Part shown: positions 27,431 through 36,926 of the stretch, piece after piece
Layout: each line of letters starts with the position of its first letter
How positions within the stretch are numbered: the first letter of the stretch is position 1
NCBI RefSeq assembly: GCF_017939745.1
Contig: NZ_JAGKQQ010000001.1
Coordinates: forward strand, 2,170,001-2,234,000
Reading direction: 5' to 3'
Length of the DNA: 64,000 bases
DNA from: Gemmata palustris
Lineage (GTDB): Bacteria; Planctomycetota; Planctomycetia; Gemmatales; Gemmataceae
Notes under the pieces: generated by a model
Seen by the model: the letters and a program-made list of their open reading frames with translations, nothing else
The model's database searches: none
What the model was told of the DNA's origin: nothing
Position numbers and translations under genes: made by a program

Positions 27431-27640
27431 ATGGGCGACCGGGTGTGGCAGGTGCCGGAAGAGCAGTTCGTGGCCGTGTGGAACGGGGCCGAATCGCTCG
27501 ATCAGGCTTCGGCGCAGCTCAAAGAGATTGCTGGCGGGAACGTGCCCGGTTGGGCGGTACTGCAACGGTCCCTGGACCTGCGACGGAAGGGTGTAGAACT
27601 GAAGACGCTCGTGCGGCTGGCGCCGCTTCAGCGGGTGTGA
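27431..27640 (+). CDS. Small hypothetical protein (69 aa)
   Basis: ATG at 27431 has GGGGGAG five bases upstream. The protein (MGDRVWQVPEEQFVAVWNG...) reads as a compact helical unit: an acidic start, LDQASAQLKEIAGGNVPGWAVL, then a basic RSLDLRRKGVELK tail. It resembles a small HTH-like unit, but I cannot assign a family. Confidence 0.5.
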   Translation: MGDRVWQVPEEQFVAVWNGAESLDQASAQLKEIAGGNVPGWAVLQRSLDLRRKGVELKTLVRLAPLQRV

Positions 27641-27733
27641 GACTTGCTGCATGACGCCGGACCCAATGTGGTCCGGCGTTTCACTTCCTGTTCAGGGCCG
27701 ATGGCTCCGGCTCGACTCCTCCGAGTAACTCGT

Positions 27734-28030
27734 TCAGTACAGCTTCTGAATCGGCGGCTCGGACCGCACGATGCCGCCCCGTTCGTCGGCGGTCACGAAG
27801 TAGCTGTTGGGGATGCCGTTCCCGGCACCGTCCGTGGCGGTCCACACGTTGACCCGGAAGTTGTTGCCCCACAACGGTAGCACCGCCACCTTCAGCAACC
27901 GGTCCGGGCGGCCTAGCGCGGCCAGCACGGACCTGCGGATCACGTCTTCCCGGCGCTTGGTCGGCGCGGCCAGTTCGATGTCCCCGGCCTCGGCAACCAA
28001 CTGCGTTTCGACTTGCGGCATGGTAGGCAC
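27734..28030 (-). CDS. Small hypothetical protein (98 aa)
   Basis: Begins MPTMPQVETQLV (a second ATG three codons in). An amphipathic N-terminus with paired basic residues (APTKRREDVIRRSVLAAL) is followed by a beta-rich part, LLKVAVLPLWGNNFRVNVWT and NSYFVTADERGGIV. It has a normal amino-acid mix and no repeats. Family not recognised. Confidence 0.5.
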   Translation of the reverse strand: MPTMPQVETQLVAEAGDIELAAPTKRREDVIRRSVLAALGRPDRLLKVAVLPLWGNNFRVNVWTATDGAGNGIPNSYFVTADERGGIVRSEPPIQKLY

Positions 28031-28288
28031 CTCGGGTCGATCCAGCGGGGACCGGCCGGTGGGATGGTTGGGTTAACTTGCACTGACCAATTATTGGAGG
28101 CCGTGTGAGGAACCACGATTCCGATCGTCCGCATTCCGGCAAAGAAATAGTCGTTCGGCCTGCAACTGGATGCGGAAACTGCCACGCATGAAAAAACCGC
28201 CGGTGTTACCCGACGGCCATCGTTGCTTTAGCCCCCGCGGGGGAGTGTAGTGGACCCCATTGTCGAGACCAAAACCCGGCGATTCTTA

Positions 28289-28376
28289 GTGACTGTCCCA
28301 TATGTGCGAAAAAGCCTGAGAAATCGTGGGTGACAACTCGAAAATACGGCGATTTCGAGGCATATGGGACAGTCAC
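28289..28376. mobile_element. 88-bp MITE-like palindromic element
   Basis: Perfect 16-base terminal inverted repeats GTGACTGTCCCATATG (28289-28304) and its complement (28361-28376). The flanks are the direct repeat TTA. An internal hairpin CTCGAAA/TTTCGAG is also present. There is no coding capacity. It abuts the stop codon of the IS3 OrfB and replaces the expected left end of that element. Confidence 0.6.
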
Positions 28377-29068
28377 TTAGCTACTCTCTCGCCGGCTCTT
28401 TAGACCTTCCCGCCCGGTACACTTCGACCGGGGTCTTGTACCCGAGCGACTGATGCAACCGGGCCTCGTTGTAGAAGGCGAAGTACGCCCGCAGCCCCCG
28501 CTCCAACTCGGGCACCGACTCGTACCCCCGCAGGAACACGTCCTCGTACTTCACCGTTCGCCACAGCCGCTCGACGAACACGTTGTCCAGGCACCGCCCC
28601 CGCCCGTCCATACTCACCCGCACCCCGGCCGCCTCGACCCGCTCGACCCACGCACCGGCCGTAAACTGCACCCCCTGGTCGGTGTTGAACACCTCCGGCG
28701 TCCCGGTCGCCAACGCCTCGTCCAACATCTCCCGGCAGAACGCCCCGTCGAGCGTGTTCGACAGCCGCCACGCCACCACGTACCGGCTGAACCAGTCGAT
28801 CGTCGCCGCCAGGTACATGAACCCCGACGCCAGCGGCAGGTACGTGATGTCGGCCGACCACACCTGCCCGACCCGGTCGATCGGCACGTCCCGGAGCAGG
28901 TACGGGTACACCTTGTGGCCACGCCCGGCCGACAGCTTCGGCTTCGGGTGGATGGCCTCCAGCCCCATCACCCGCAGCAGCCGCTGGACCCGCTTGCGGT
29001 TCACTGACCTTCCCCAGGTTTGGTGGAGTCCGAGTTAGCGGTGTACACTCAGAGCGAGGAGTTCACCG

Positions 29069-29362
29069 ATGCCCCGTCCCCGAACGACATACACGGCCGA
29101 GTACAAGCTCGCGGCCGTCAAGATGATCACCGACCAGAAGCTCTCCGTCGCCGAGGTGGCGCGCCGACTCGATGTCTCAGAGACGCTGCTCCGCGCCTGG
29201 CGCAAGGCGGTTCTCGCCGGTGGCGGCGCGCCCTTTCCCGGTCACGGCAACCCGGCACCGGCCGACGACGAGGTGCGCCGCCTGCGCGCCGAGAACGCGC
29301 GACTCAAGGCCGAGCGGGATCTGCTAAAAAAGCCGCCGCGTACTTCGCCAACCCGCCCACCT
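29069..29362 (+). CDS. IS3 element B OrfA
   Basis: About 90 residues. HTH_Tnp_1 type: YTAEYKLAAVKMITDQKLSV, then AEVARRLDVSETLLRAWRKAV, followed by a coiled coil (EVRRLRAENARLKAERDLLKK). The LLKK(A)KPP region with the AAAAAA run near 29326 is the usual frameshift site into OrfB. The end of the OrfA product itself is approximate. Confidence 0.7.
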
Positions 29363-30220
29363 GACGTTCCGGTTCATCGCCGACCACGCCGACGAGTGGC
29401 CCGTCGCTTGGATGTGCGAGGCGCTGGAGGTTTCCGTCAGTGGGTACTACGCCTGGGGCCTGACCCGACAGCCCGACCGAAGCGTGGCGGCGGGAGCTGG
29501 TCGGCGCGATCGAGGAGATCCACGCCGAGGTGAAGGGCCGTTACGGAGCCCCGCATGACCGCCGAGTTGAACGCGCGGGCACGAATGCTCGGAGAACACC
29601 GTGGCACAACTGATGCGGGAACACGGGGTCCGCGCGAAGGCCCCGAGGCGGTTCGTCCGCACGACGGACTCGAATCACCGTCTGCCGGTGGCCGCCAACG
29701 TCCTCGATCGGGACTTCGATCCCGAGGGGCCGAACGCGCTGGTGTGCCGACATCACGTACATCCCGACCCGTGAGGGCTGGTTGTACCTGGCGGTGGTGG
29801 AAGACCTGTTCAGCCGGATGATCGTGGGCTGGTCGATGGACGAGTCGATGGAGAGCCGGTTGGTGGTCGATGCCCTGGAGATGGCGGTCCAGCGCCGTCG
29901 GCCCGAAGCCGGTCTGGTGGCACTCGGATCGTGGGAGCCAGTACGCCCGTGACCACTACCCGCGGGCGCTCGCGGCGGAAGGGATCGTGTGCAGCATGAG
30001 CGGCGTGGGCCCGTGCTGGGACAACGCGCCGATGGAATCGTTCTTCGGACGACTCAAGTGCGAGATCGCGTCGGGCCAGATGTTCGCGACCCGGGATCAG
30101 GCGCGAGCCGAGATCTTCGAGTACCTGGAAGTGTTCCACAACCGCGTCCGCCGTCATTCCTCTCTGGGGTTCTTACCACCCGAAGAGTTTGAACGGACCT
30201 ACAACCCGAAACGCCGTTAA
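29350..30220 (+). pseudogene. IS3 element B OrfB, degenerate
   Basis: The integrase core is recognisable in pieces: [25 protein letters not shown] (in shifted frames), [40 protein letters not shown] and an HSSLGFLPPEEFE C-terminus. Several frameshifts between about 29440 and 29930 break the frame, so this copy cannot make a functional enzyme as read. Sequencing errors in the GC-rich stretch are an alternative. Confidence 0.7.
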
Positions 30221-30453
30221 CTTCGACTCCATTTTCCTTGGGGAAGATCACACCTCGTGGCCGCCCCGGACGAGCCACCGGGTGATCCGCCGGCTGCCGT
30301 AGAACGGGCACGCCGTGTACTGCTCGTCGATCAACCGCATCAGGGCCAGGTTCTCGGCCGACTCACCGGTCGGCTCCCGGTAGTAGGTCGCCCGACCCAG
30401 CCCGATCAACCGGCACTGGCGGCGGACGCTCAGTTCGGCGTGCCCGTCGTCGA

Positions 30454-30756
30454 TCATGGCCCGCTTGGCGTCAGCCGAGGGCGGCAGATTTTTTTCACCC
30501 AGTCGAGTTCGACCTTGAGTCGCCCGATCTGCTCGTAGAGTTCGGCGGTCTTGTCGTCCGGCGGTCCGGTGGTCTTGGCCCCGGCGGCGAACACCGCCTC
30601 GGCCCCGGCCAGGAGCTTCTTCTTCCACTCGTGGATCAGGGTCAGGTGGACCCCGAACTGAGCGGCCACCTCGTTGACCGTCTTGTCACCCTTGAGAGCG
30701 GCCAGTGCGACCTGGGCCTTGAACGCCGCCGAGTGACTCTTTCGCTTGCCCGCCAT
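30454..30756 (-). CDS. IS3 element A OrfA
   Basis: About 100 residues: an N-terminal HTH (SAAFKAQVALAALKGDKTVN, then EVAAQFGVHLTLIHEWKKKLL) and a leucine-zipper-like segment. It overlaps OrfB by 175 bases, with a run of seven A on the minus strand (30489-30495) at the expected -1 frameshift site (WVKK/EKNLPP). Confidence 0.8.
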   Translation of the reverse strand: MAGKRKSHSAAFKAQVALAALKGDKTVNEVAAQFGVHLTLIHEWKKKLLAGAEAVFAAGAKTTGPPDDKTAELYEQIGRLKVELDWVKKICRPRLTPSGP

Positions 30757-30970
30757 CGGTTCCCCTTTCCTGGGCCTCCGGTGTAGCTTAACCGGCGGTC
30801 CAGTTTTCGGGGCCCACTATAGAGTTTAGCGGGCGCCACCGTACCCGGTTCCGTGGTACCCGCGGTTGTAATAGTTGTAATAGTTGTTGCGCTGCGAATA
30901 AGACATAGATGTTACGCAGTGCGGCATTTTGGGCCTTGCGCGGGTGTGGGTGTGGGTCTACGATCGTGTC

Positions 30971-31990
30971 ATGAGCGTGCCCAAGGTGTTCCCGCAGGAC
31001 TACATCGACTTCTTGATCGCGACCCCGAAGGGGTACTCGGTACGGAGGCAGCTCGGGTACAACCGAGCCAACCCGACCCGCCGGCCCACGATGCGTTTAC
31101 CCGTCTGCTCGCGCGTGGAACCCGATCCCGACACCCTTTGGGCCGAAGCACGAACCCAGGTCCGGCGCGACGACGGGGTGCTGGTCGTGGACGATTCGAC
31201 CCTGGACAAGCCCTACGCCCGAGCCATCGAACTGGTCACCCGGCACTGGTCCGGCAAGCACCACGCGGTCGTTCGGGGATCAACCTAGTGTCCCTGCTGT
31301 GGACCGACGGGGACCGACACATCCCGTGCGACTACCGGATCTACAACAAGGACGCCGACGCGCACCAAGAACGACCACTTCGGGGACATGATCCGGGGCG
31401 CTATGCCCGGGGCTTCAAGCCCCGGGGCGTCGTGTTCGACGGGTGGTACAGCAGCCTGGATAATCTGAAACTGATCCGCAACTGCGGGTGGGTGTGGCTC
31501 ACCCGGCTCAAGTCGAACCGGCTCGTGAACAAGGATCGAGAGGGCACACGGGCGCTGGAGCACACGACCATCGCGGCGACCGGCACGGACGTGTGGCTCA
31601 CCGGATTCGGGTTGGTCAAGGTATTCGGGATTGCCACCCCAGACGGGGGCACCGCGTATTGGGCCACCAACGATCTGGGGATGACGGACCTAACCCGGGT
31701 GCAACTCGCCGAGTTCAGTTGGGCCATCGAGCACTACCACCGGGGATCAAGCAATGCACCGGGATCGAGCGGTGTCAGTGCCGAACGGCCCGCGCCCAGC
31801 GCAACCACATCGGGTTGGCCCTGCGCGCGTTCCTACGGTTCGAGGCGCATTGTTTTGCGACGGGCATCAGTTGGGTCGAAGCCAAAACCGCGATCATTCG
31901 TGAGGCCGTGCGAGACACGGCCACGCGCGCGACTGGGGAAGTTGCGTGGACTTGCGCGCGGTGCCGCGCCGTTCTATCACTTGGGCAGTG
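30971..31990 (+). pseudogene. DDE transposase remnant (IS701-like), frameshifted
   Basis: Pieces in all three plus frames form one transposase: VPKVFPQDYIDFLIATPKG, VLVVDDSTLDKPYARAIELV (first D), NLVSLLWTDGDRHIPCDYRIY, GVVFDGWYSSLDNLKLIRN (second D), YWATNDLGMTDLTRVQLAEF, SWAIEHYHR and, in the third frame, HCFATGISWVEAKTAIIREAV. At least three frame changes are needed, so the gene is dead. Confidence 0.75.
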
Positions 31991-32038
31991 GTTCTCACGC
32001 CCGCCCGCGGGCCCGTTGTCTGAAGTCCGGTGCGACCT

Positions 32039-33191
32039 ATGGCCACCAAGCGGGTTACCATTGAATCGATCGGTTCCTATTTCGAGTCCCTGCCCGACCC
32101 CCCGCCATCCCCAGAACCGCAAGCACCTGTTCGTCGACATTGTCGTGATTGCGGTGTGTGGCCTGGTGTGCGGGTGTGACGGTCCGACCGCGATTCACCG
32201 ATGGGCCACCAATCGCCGGGATTGGCTTACCCGGTTCCTTACGCTCCCCAACGGCATCCCGTCCCGCGACTGCATCCGCCGGTTGCTCATCGCCCTTCAA
32301 CCCGAGGCCTTTCAGCGGTGCTTCCGGGATTGGATCGCCGACGCCCTGGAGCCCGACGGGATCGGCCCGGCCCGCCTGATCGCCATCGACGGCAAGACGT
32401 GTCGGCGGTCCCACGACGCGGTCCACGGGCTCGGGCCGCTGCACATCGTCAGCGCGTGGGCGAGCGAACACGGGATCGCCTTGGGCCAAGTGGCGGCCGA
32501 AGAGAAGTCCAACGAGATCACGGCTATTCCCCTCCTGCTGAAGCAGATCGAGTTTCACAAGGCGCTGATCACGATCGACGCGATGGGATGCCAGAAGGAC
32601 ATCGCCCGTGACATCGTTACGGGCGGCGGGGACTTCGTGATCGCCGTGAAGGACAACCAGCCGAAGCTGTCCGAGGCTATCGGGGCTCTGGTCCTGAAGC
32701 ACCTGGAAGGCGAGTTGAAAGCCCTCAAGCACCGGACCCGAGAGACCGACGAGCGCGCGGGCACGGTCGGCGCGACGAGCGTGCTCCTACTTCGTGGCCC
32801 AGGTGCCCACGGATTTTGCGGCCCAGGGGAGTGGCCGTGGATCAAGGCCATCGGCACCGCGGTGCGGATCACCACGCACGCCAACGGGAGTCAGAGTGAC
32901 GAGGTGCGGTTCTACATGCTGAGCCGGTTCCTGAGTGGCAAGCGGTTCGGCGAGGCGGTTCGTGGGCACTGGGGCATCGAGTCCATGCACTGGGTTCTGG
33001 ACGTCACGTTCCGTGAGGACGAGAGCCGCACGCGACAGCGCGTTCTGGCCAACAACCTGAGCTGGCTCCGACGGTTCGCCGTCACCCTACTGAAGCGCCA
33101 TCCCATCAAGGACAGTATCCGAGGTAAGATGATCCGCGCCCTCATGAACACACAGTTCCTCGACGAAGTCCTGACTTTACAAGGCGATTAG
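32039..33191 (+). pseudogene. ISAs1-family transposase with one early frameshift
   Basis: Begins MATKRVTIESIGSYFESLPD at 32039. A run of six C at 32098-32103 then shifts the frame by one; with five C the protein continues PRHPQNRKHLFVDIVVIAVCG to the end. Downstream motifs are intact: LIAIDGKTCRRSHD, ALITIDAMGCQKDIA, FVIAVKDNQPKL and RGHWGIESMHWVLDVTFREDES. A single homopolymer change separates it from a full gene, so it is either very recently inactivated or a base-calling error. Confidence 0.8.
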
Positions 33192-33343
33192 TACGCGCTG
33201 GCCGTGACTGTCTGGCTGACCGGCAGGGAAGCATAGACCCGGAAGACTGCTGCCTTCGGCCTGTGTTCAATGACGGGATGCTGTTAATCGACGACAGCAT
33301 CGCGGACATCCGGTCACGCCTCCAGACCCAAGTTGCCGCATGA
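33192..33343 (+). pseudogene. 3' remnant of an unknown gene cut by ISAs1
   Basis: A frame open from the IS junction reads DPEDCCLRPVFNDGMLLIDD, continues SIADIRSRLQTQVAA and stops with a TGA that overlaps the ATG of the next gene by four bases. This coupling shows it is the tail of the first gene of the RNA-ligase operon, whose 5' part was lost. Confidence 0.45.
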
Positions 33344-33885
33344 CCGCCCCGCAATTCGGAGTCGGCGAATGGAAAACGCGCGATGGCCGCAAGGCGGTGG
33401 TGCAGGGTGTCGGTGGCCCCGACAGCGAACCGTACACGCTCGAAGGACATATTGAGGGGAAGCCGACTTGTTGGTGCAGCGATGGCGCGTGGGTAGAAGC
33501 GGCTGGAACCACTCTAAATGACCTCATTGGCCCATGGGGTGAAACGCCGTCGCCGAAAGCACCTGCCCCGATGCTCGCGCGAGGCAAGCCTAGACTAATG
33601 GCGGCCTTGGCTAATTGGCTGCGGCAGGTGCGCATCTTGAACTTGGGCGAGGGCGGTACGTTTGAAAATGCCAGCCACATTGTCCCGTTGCCTGAACATA
33701 CCGAAGTGAGGAAGACCTTGCTCGATGAGTTCGCCATGGCCGCGTTGCAGGGGCAATTGGCATCGGAATCCAAACAGTTCGATCAGACGAACCCATCATT
33801 TTCCAGCTTCCAAGACCTCGCCGAAAGCTCGTACTTGTTAGCTGATGCCATGCTCGCCGCGCGTGGGAAGGCTCGTTCCTCATGA
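33340..33885 (+). CDS. Hypothetical protein (181 aa) in RNA-ligase operon
   Basis: The N-terminal half is beta-rich and hydrophilic (EWKTRDGRKAVVQGVG..., KPTCWCSDGAWVEAAG), followed by a Pro-rich linker and a helical C-terminal half (PRLMAALANWLRQVRILNLG). The start overlaps the preceding stop, and the end overlaps the DUF6166 gene by four bases. No family recognised. The style (small, soluble, coupled) is that of phage or plasmid accessory genes. Confidence 0.6.
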   Translation: MTAPQFGVGEWKTRDGRKAVVQGVGGPDSEPYTLEGHIEGKPTCWCSDGAWVEAAGTTLNDLIGPWGETPSPKAPAPMLARGKPRLMAALANWLRQVRILNLGEGGTFENASHIVPLPEHTEVRKTLLDEFAMAALQGQLASESKQFDQTNPSFSSFQDLAESSYLLADAMLAARGKARSS

Positions 33886-34220
33886 AAACGTACATCGGAG
33901 AACGCACCCCAGACGGTTGCCAAGTGCTGGTGCTGGACAAAAGCAAGCCTGACGGGGCGTATTTGCTCAACCCGCGATACGATCTGCGGAACCACTCGCC
34001 GGACGGCTTCAATTTCGGATATGCAGGGAGCGGGCCAAGCCAGCTCGCGCTAGCACTTCTCGCCGACGCCCTAGATGACGACGACAGGGCGCAAGGCATC
34101 TACCAGACTTACAAGTTCAAGGTGATCGGCCGCCTCGAAGGCGACCGCTTCGAGCTGACCGAGGAGAACATCCGACAGAAGGTGACGGAACTGGAAGCCG
34201 AGCGCGGGAGGAAACGATGA
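33882..34220 (+). CDS. DUF6166 domain protein
   Basis: 112 residues with the DUF6166 pattern: YIGERTPDGCQVLVLD, LDP-like NPRYDLRNHSPDGFNFGYAG, SGPSQLALALLADALDDDDRA and YQTYKFKVIGRLEGD. Such proteins are frequent on phages and integrative elements; no activity is known. Overlaps both neighbours by four bases. Confidence 0.7.
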   Translation: MKTYIGERTPDGCQVLVLDKSKPDGAYLLNPRYDLRNHSPDGFNFGYAGSGPSQLALALLADALDDDDRAQGIYQTYKFKVIGRLEGDRFELTEENIRQKVTELEAERGRKR

Positions 34221-34525
34221 GCGAGGAATACAGCTTGGTGATGAAGTTCCTCGATGCATCCGAGAGTTTCTGCAACGGTTACGAAATGGGCATGCTGCAC
34301 ATGCAGATGCAGGCTGGTGAGATAATCGAAGGGCGAACCGTTCACACGGCGAATCGCGAGCAGATCGAAATGCTGGCAAGGTCGAGCATCGCCAACCGGC
34401 ACGGGTACGCACTCGAATGGAAGGATTCCGGCGTTGAGGGATGGGTTTATCTGACCGCGTTACCAGCAATAGAGCCACACGGCCCGCGTCTGCGGTTCAA
34501 AGTCTTCCCGGGCGGTTTGTCATGA
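34217..34525 (+). CDS. Hypothetical protein (102 aa) in RNA-ligase operon
   Basis: Begins MSEEYSLVMKFLDASESFCN. An N-terminal helical part (YEMGMLHMQMQAGEII) is followed by REQIEMLARSSIANRHGYAL and a beta-rich end. Unrecognised family. The four-base overlaps on both sides put it firmly in the coupled operon. Confidence 0.6.
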   Translation: MSEEYSLVMKFLDASESFCNGYEMGMLHMQMQAGEIIEGRTVHTANREQIEMLARSSIANRHGYALEWKDSGVEGWVYLTALPAIEPHGPRLRFKVFPGGLS

Positions 34526-34914
34526 CCGACATCTCCCAGATCGCCCTCGAGTTCTGCCGTGAAGTGCTGGGGTGGAGCGACGCTTCTGCCGAGTTCGCGG
34601 TGGACGGTGTCATCTGGAATGGGAAGTCCAACGAGCAGATCACCGGGTTTCGCTTTGATGACCTGAACGGTGTCATGGAAGCGGTGCGTGGGTGGTGCGA
34701 CACGAACAACGCCGTGATCGAGACTTCCTGTGCCAAGGACAGCGTCGTGGCTCGCGTTCGGCTTCTCAGTTTCGATGGCGAACCGTTCTGGCAGCATTGC
34801 GACACCCTTCAAGAAGCCCTCCTCGCCGCCTGCGTCGACGCCAGTAGGAAGCTGAAGGCCGCCGACCGAACTTCATACGCCGGCTCCGTGTCGGTTCCCA
34901 CGGTCAACCGATAG
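34522..34914 (+). CDS. Hypothetical protein (130 aa) in RNA-ligase operon
   Basis: ATG at 34522 overlaps the previous TGA (ATGA). Alternating helices and strands, with EFCREVLGWSDASAEFAVDG at the N-terminus, FDDLNGVMEAVRGWCDTNNA in the middle and QEALLAACVDASRKLKAA at the end. The last part resembles the generic phage Phi-type small-protein ending that marks per-position lookup proteins, but I cannot name it. Confidence 0.55.
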   Translation: MTDISQIALEFCREVLGWSDASAEFAVDGVIWNGKSNEQITGFRFDDLNGVMEAVRGWCDTNNAVIETSCAKDSVVARVRLLSFDGEPFWQHCDTLQEALLAACVDASRKLKAADRTSYAGSVSVPTVNR

Positions 34915-34922
34915 GAGTAGCC

Positions 34923-35984
34923 ATGCGAAAACTTGCCAGCATCCAGACCGTAAACGCGGTTGAGCCGATCCCCAACGCTGACGCCATCGAGAAGATCCGC
35001 GTCCTCGGCTGGTGGGTCGTGTCGAAGAAGGGCGAGCACAAGGTCGGCGATAAGCTAGTTTACTGCGAAATCGACAGTCTTCTGCCCGTGCGGCCGGAGT
35101 TCGAGTTCCTCCGCCCCAGCAGCTTCAAGCCCGCCCAGACCGACGCATCGGGTGTCGAGACGTTGCCCGCCGGATTTCGCATCAAGACGGTAAAGCTCCG
35201 CGGGCAGGTGTCACAGGGCATCTGCTTCCCACTCTCCCTCCTCCCAGCCGGTGCGCCGGACGAGGAAGGGGCCGACGCCACCGACTTGCTCGGCGTGCGG
35301 AAGTGGGAGCCGCCGTTGCCCGTCGGCATGGGCGGTAAGGTGAAAGGCGGTTTCCCCGGCTTCCTGCCGAAGACGGACGAGACCCGCGTGCAGGTGCTGG
35401 AAGCCGCCTTGCTGCGGCATCAGGGCAAGACGTTCTACGTCACCGAAAAACTGGACGGCACGTCGTTCACCGCTTTTCTGCGTCAGGGCGAGTTCGGCAT
35501 TTGTAGCCGCAACCTGTGGATGGACGAGGCCGACGAGTCAAACGTACTCGCTCGCGTCGCCAAAGGGTTAAAACTGGAGGAGAAGCTCCGTGCCGCCCGC
35601 GAGAAACTCGGGCACGACGTGGCGATTCAGGCCGAGGTCATCGGGCCGGGCATCCAGAAGAACAAGTACGCCCTGAAGGAGGTGACACTCCGGGTGTTCA
35701 GCGTTCTGAACGTGGATACCTACCGTCTCGTTGACCACCCCGTGAAGCTGGCAGTGCTGGCCGATATGGGCGTCGAACCGGTGCCGCAGCTCGGGATGAT
35801 CATGCTCAACCACACGGTCGATGAGCTAGTTGCGTTCTCGGAAGGGACGAGCGTGCTGAACCCGCAGGTGCAGCGCGAGGGCATTGTGCTCAGGCCACTG
35901 GTCGAGGAATACGACGAAGACATCGGTGGCCGCCTCAGCTTCAAGGCGATCAACCCGAAATTCCTGCTCAAGTACGACGAGTGA
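34923..35984 (+). CDS. RNA ligase, DraRnl/Rnl5 (DRB0094) family
   Basis: 353 residues. The N-terminal OB-like module (ASIQTVNAVEPIPNADAIEK, VGDKLVYCEIDSLLPV) precedes the nucleotidyltransferase domain, the domain order particular to Rnl5. The adenylylated lysine lies in TEKLDGTSF (K176, motif I), with AIQAEVIGPGIQKN and REGIVLRPL as later motifs and a final lysine-containing strand. It would seal nicked or broken RNA using ATP. It ends a run of translationally coupled small genes. Confidence 0.88.
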   Translation: MRKLASIQTVNAVEPIPNADAIEKIRVLGWWVVSKKGEHKVGDKLVYCEIDSLLPVRPEFEFLRPSSFKPAQTDASGVETLPAGFRIKTVKLRGQVSQGICFPLSLLPAGAPDEEGADATDLLGVRKWEPPLPVGMGGKVKGGFPGFLPKTDETRVQVLEAALLRHQGKTFYVTEKLDGTSFTAFLRQGEFGICSRNLWMDEADESNVLARVAKGLKLEEKLRAAREKLGHDVAIQAEVIGPGIQKNKYALKEVTLRVFSVLNVDTYRLVDHPVKLAVLADMGVEPVPQLGMIMLNHTVDELVAFSEGTSVLNPQVQREGIVLRPLVEEYDEDIGGRLSFKAINPKFLLKYDE

Positions 35985-36926
35985 CCGGGGCTGCGGTGAG
36001 CCCCCTCCGCGAAACGTGGGGCATGTCGCTTAGCTTTGAGGAATCGCTGCAGTTGTCGGTAGCGGCAGCGGATTCCTTCCCGCGAACGCCATGAATCGCT
36101 CGTGCAGGCGATCGATGTCGGGCGACCCGTACCGTTGCTCGATCATCTTCACCGAGGTGCCGAAAAGCTGTGCTGCGACGTAGATGTCACCCCCGTCATC
36201 CAGCCACTTGCTGATTGCAGCGTGACGGAACCCGTAAATTTTGACTTCCTTCGTGTTGATCTCGTGCTCCTGCATGTACGCCAGCACTCGCGGACGCTTT
36301 AGCAGCCACTGTCGCCACTTCTGGGTACAGTTCGTCAAACCCCACTCGTCGCCCCGCAAGGTGCGGAACAGCACACCCTCGGGATGCTTCGCGACACACT
36401 CCTCGACGTAAGCCCTCGCTTCCGGGCTGAGGAAGATGATCCGGTCACGTCGCGTCTTGGCGGCCGTTTTGTGAACGTAACCCCTCGTCGCGTTCCACCG
36501 GAACACCAGCTTCCCGTTCTGGTAGTTGTGGGCTTCGGCCTTCCGAAGTTCGATGGGTCGCGCTCCCGTAGATCTGAGCAACCACAGCAGCCTGCCGAAC
36601 TGCTCGGTGAACCCGACGTTCCGCAGATGTACGGCTGGCGTGCCGGTTCGGTTCTTGCGGTTGTATGTGGCCCGCTCGAAACACTCCGAGATCAGGATGT
36701 CCATCAGGCCGTCGCTCAGGCGTGCTTCTCTGCCTCGCAGCAACGGGACTGGCCGCTCGATTTTCCCCGCCAGCGGGTTGGTCAGGATGAACCCCTTGCG
36801 AACCGCCCATGAGATGGCACCGAGGATCAAGGCAACAGCGTGGGCCTTCGTGGTCGAGTTCCACGTCTCCTGCGCGTTCAGCCACTGGTCGAACGCGTAG
36901 GGCTTCAGTTCGGCCACCTTTATTCT

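Larger units (their letters stand above)
29005..30250 (+). mobile_element. IS3-family element B (1246 bp), nested inside element A
   Basis: Terminal inverted repeats TGACCTTCCCCAGG at left and complement of TGATCTTCCCCAAG at right, followed by a shared TGGAGTC block. The flanks are the 3-base target duplication CAC (29002-29004 and 30251-30253), as expected for IS3. Transcribed opposite to its host element. Confidence 0.85.
28381..30628 (-). pseudogene. IS3 element A OrfB (integrase), split by element B
   Basis: Two pieces, 30251-30628 and 28381-29004, rejoin perfectly (GGHE-V-NRKRVQRLL) when element B and one CAC duplication are removed. Together they give the HTH_21 region, then the rve integrase core with WSADITYLPL, VFNTDQGVQFTA and DNVFVERLWRTVKYEDV, i.e. 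D-D-E. Apart from the insertion the gene is intact. OrfB is normally reached by -1 frameshifting from OrfA. Confidence 0.8.
28381..30816 (-). mobile_element. IS3-family element A, interrupted by IS3-family element B
   Basis: The right end is TGGGCCCCGAAAACTGGACC (complement, ending at 30816), a typical IS3-type terminus. OrfA and OrfB lie on the minus strand, with the 29005-30250 element inserted within OrfB. The left terminal repeat is missing; the MITE-like element begins right after the OrfB stop. Confidence 0.75.

Noticed and set aside
30826-30906. 26-residue Tyr/Asn/Gly-rich ORF on the minus strand
   Set aside because: No ribosome site and no partner; it ends ten bases before the IS3 right end and may be a chance frame or a truncated tail.
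31488-33191. A 567-residue continuous open frame
   Set aside because: It is the third-frame tail of the IS701-like remnant read through into the ISAs1 transposase; the two are different elements.
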